64,000 nucleotides of DNA, from assembly GCF_900108245.1 (NCBI RefSeq), contig NZ_FNUY01000010.1, forward strand, positions 62,001 through 126,000, in the 5' to 3' direction. The DNA is from Allobosea lathyri. Lineage in GTDB: Bacteria > Pseudomonadota > Alphaproteobacteria > Rhizobiales > Beijerinckiaceae. Shown here in pieces: positions 63,802-64,000 of the stretch (positions are counted from its first letter, which is position 1; the number at the start of each line of letters is the position of its first letter). Under the pieces are notes generated by a model. The model was not told where the DNA came from and made no database searches. It worked only from the letters and a program-made list of their open reading frames with translations. The position numbers and the translations under genes were made by a program.

Positions 63802-63830
63802 AGGGTTGGCAGCAATGCCAACCCTTTTTT
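63802..63830 (+). terminator. rho-independent terminator of rplM-rpsI
   Basis: AGGGTTGGCA (63802-63811) pairs with TGCCAACCCT (63816-63825), loop GCAA, then a run of T. Confidence 0.95.
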
Positions 63831-63903
63831 CGTTTGGGGTCGCGGCCTGTCGTGACTCCGACATCATTTCCGTATTCGGCTGACATGCATGGGCGCGGCA
63901 TCC

Positions 63904-63940
63904 ATCCATGTCGCAGTCGCGCGACGACTGCGACATGGAT
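63904..63940. repeat. perfect 16-bp inverted repeat near the window end
   Basis: ATCCATGTCGCAGTCG (63904-63919) and CGACTGCGACATGGAT (63925-63940) are exact complements with loop cgcga. It has no T-tract. The remaining 60 bases to the window end show no gene start. It may belong to the control region of the next gene. Confidence 0.75.
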
Positions 63941-64000
63941 TAGTCTCGCGTAGAGGCTCTTTTCAGCGCCACCCCCGATCGGAGCACCGGAAGTGGGAGC

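Overview
The window is chromosomal DNA from an alphaproteobacterium of the order Hyphomicrobiales (Rhizobiales). GC content and codon bias are high. The gene order bpt - RDD - hemB - ldtR - glyA - nrdR - ribD/E/H - nusB - thiL and plsX - fabH - ihfA - merR is a conserved core of that order. LdtR, DUF2336, DUF2842 and an Asp-type HemB point the same way. A Bosea-like organism is my best inference, not something the sequence proves. Many intergenic gaps hold palindromic repeats of the kind common in these genomes.

Layout. 1-11 kb: the 3' end of parC, then a mostly minus-strand block with an outer-membrane barrel protein, DUF2336, DUF2946/PepSY, bpt, RDD, threonine ammonia-lyase, an unusual lipoprotein-LivH fusion and hemB. 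11-21 kb: a plus-strand housekeeping run with 3-hydroxyisobutyryl-CoA hydrolase, the LdtR/L,D-transpeptidase pair, glyA, nrdR, riboflavin genes, nusB and thiL. 21-32 kb: an MFS transporter, ureidoglycine aminohydrolase, a proton-pumping pyrophosphatase (hppA), a parDE toxin-antitoxin pair, a DMT exporter, bamE, a cytochrome bc1 assembly chaperone, yceD, plsX, fabH, ihfA and a MerR regulator. 32-43 kb: accessory genes, including a SugE/Gdx exporter preceded by a clear guanidine-II (mini-ykkC) riboswitch, a DUF892 protein, a DoxX/LysR/dioxygenase/hydrolase group, a patatin/bdhA/adc ketone-body group, several very small proteins and tRNA-Pro(GGG).

42.7-54.6 kb is an exopolysaccharide locus. It holds a methyltransferase, a Wzy-type polymerase/ligase, an initiating undecaprenyl-phosphate sugar transferase, a GT4 glycosyltransferase, an outer-membrane export protein, a Wzz/Wzc-like protein whose kinase domain has lost its P-loop, a CelD-type acyltransferase and a polysaccharide deacetylase. 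A paired SMR transporter sits inside the locus, and no flippase is present. 54.7-64 kb: DUF2842, heme A synthase (ctaA), an O-acetylhomoserine sulfhydrylase, a flavin monooxygenase, enoyl-CoA hydratase, a thioesterase, a ModA-like binding protein, and rplM-rpsI.

The most notable signals are the guanidine-II riboswitch at about 32975-33034; a 227-bp non-coding mobile element with 16-bp terminal inverted repeats and a 5-bp target duplication, inserted into a palindromic repeat at 51948-52174; the ctaA coding region ending inside a palindromic repeat; and several perfect palindromes in front of genes (metZ, ldtR, the modA-like gene) that look like operators. I did not find an obviously new multi-gene defence or biosynthetic system.
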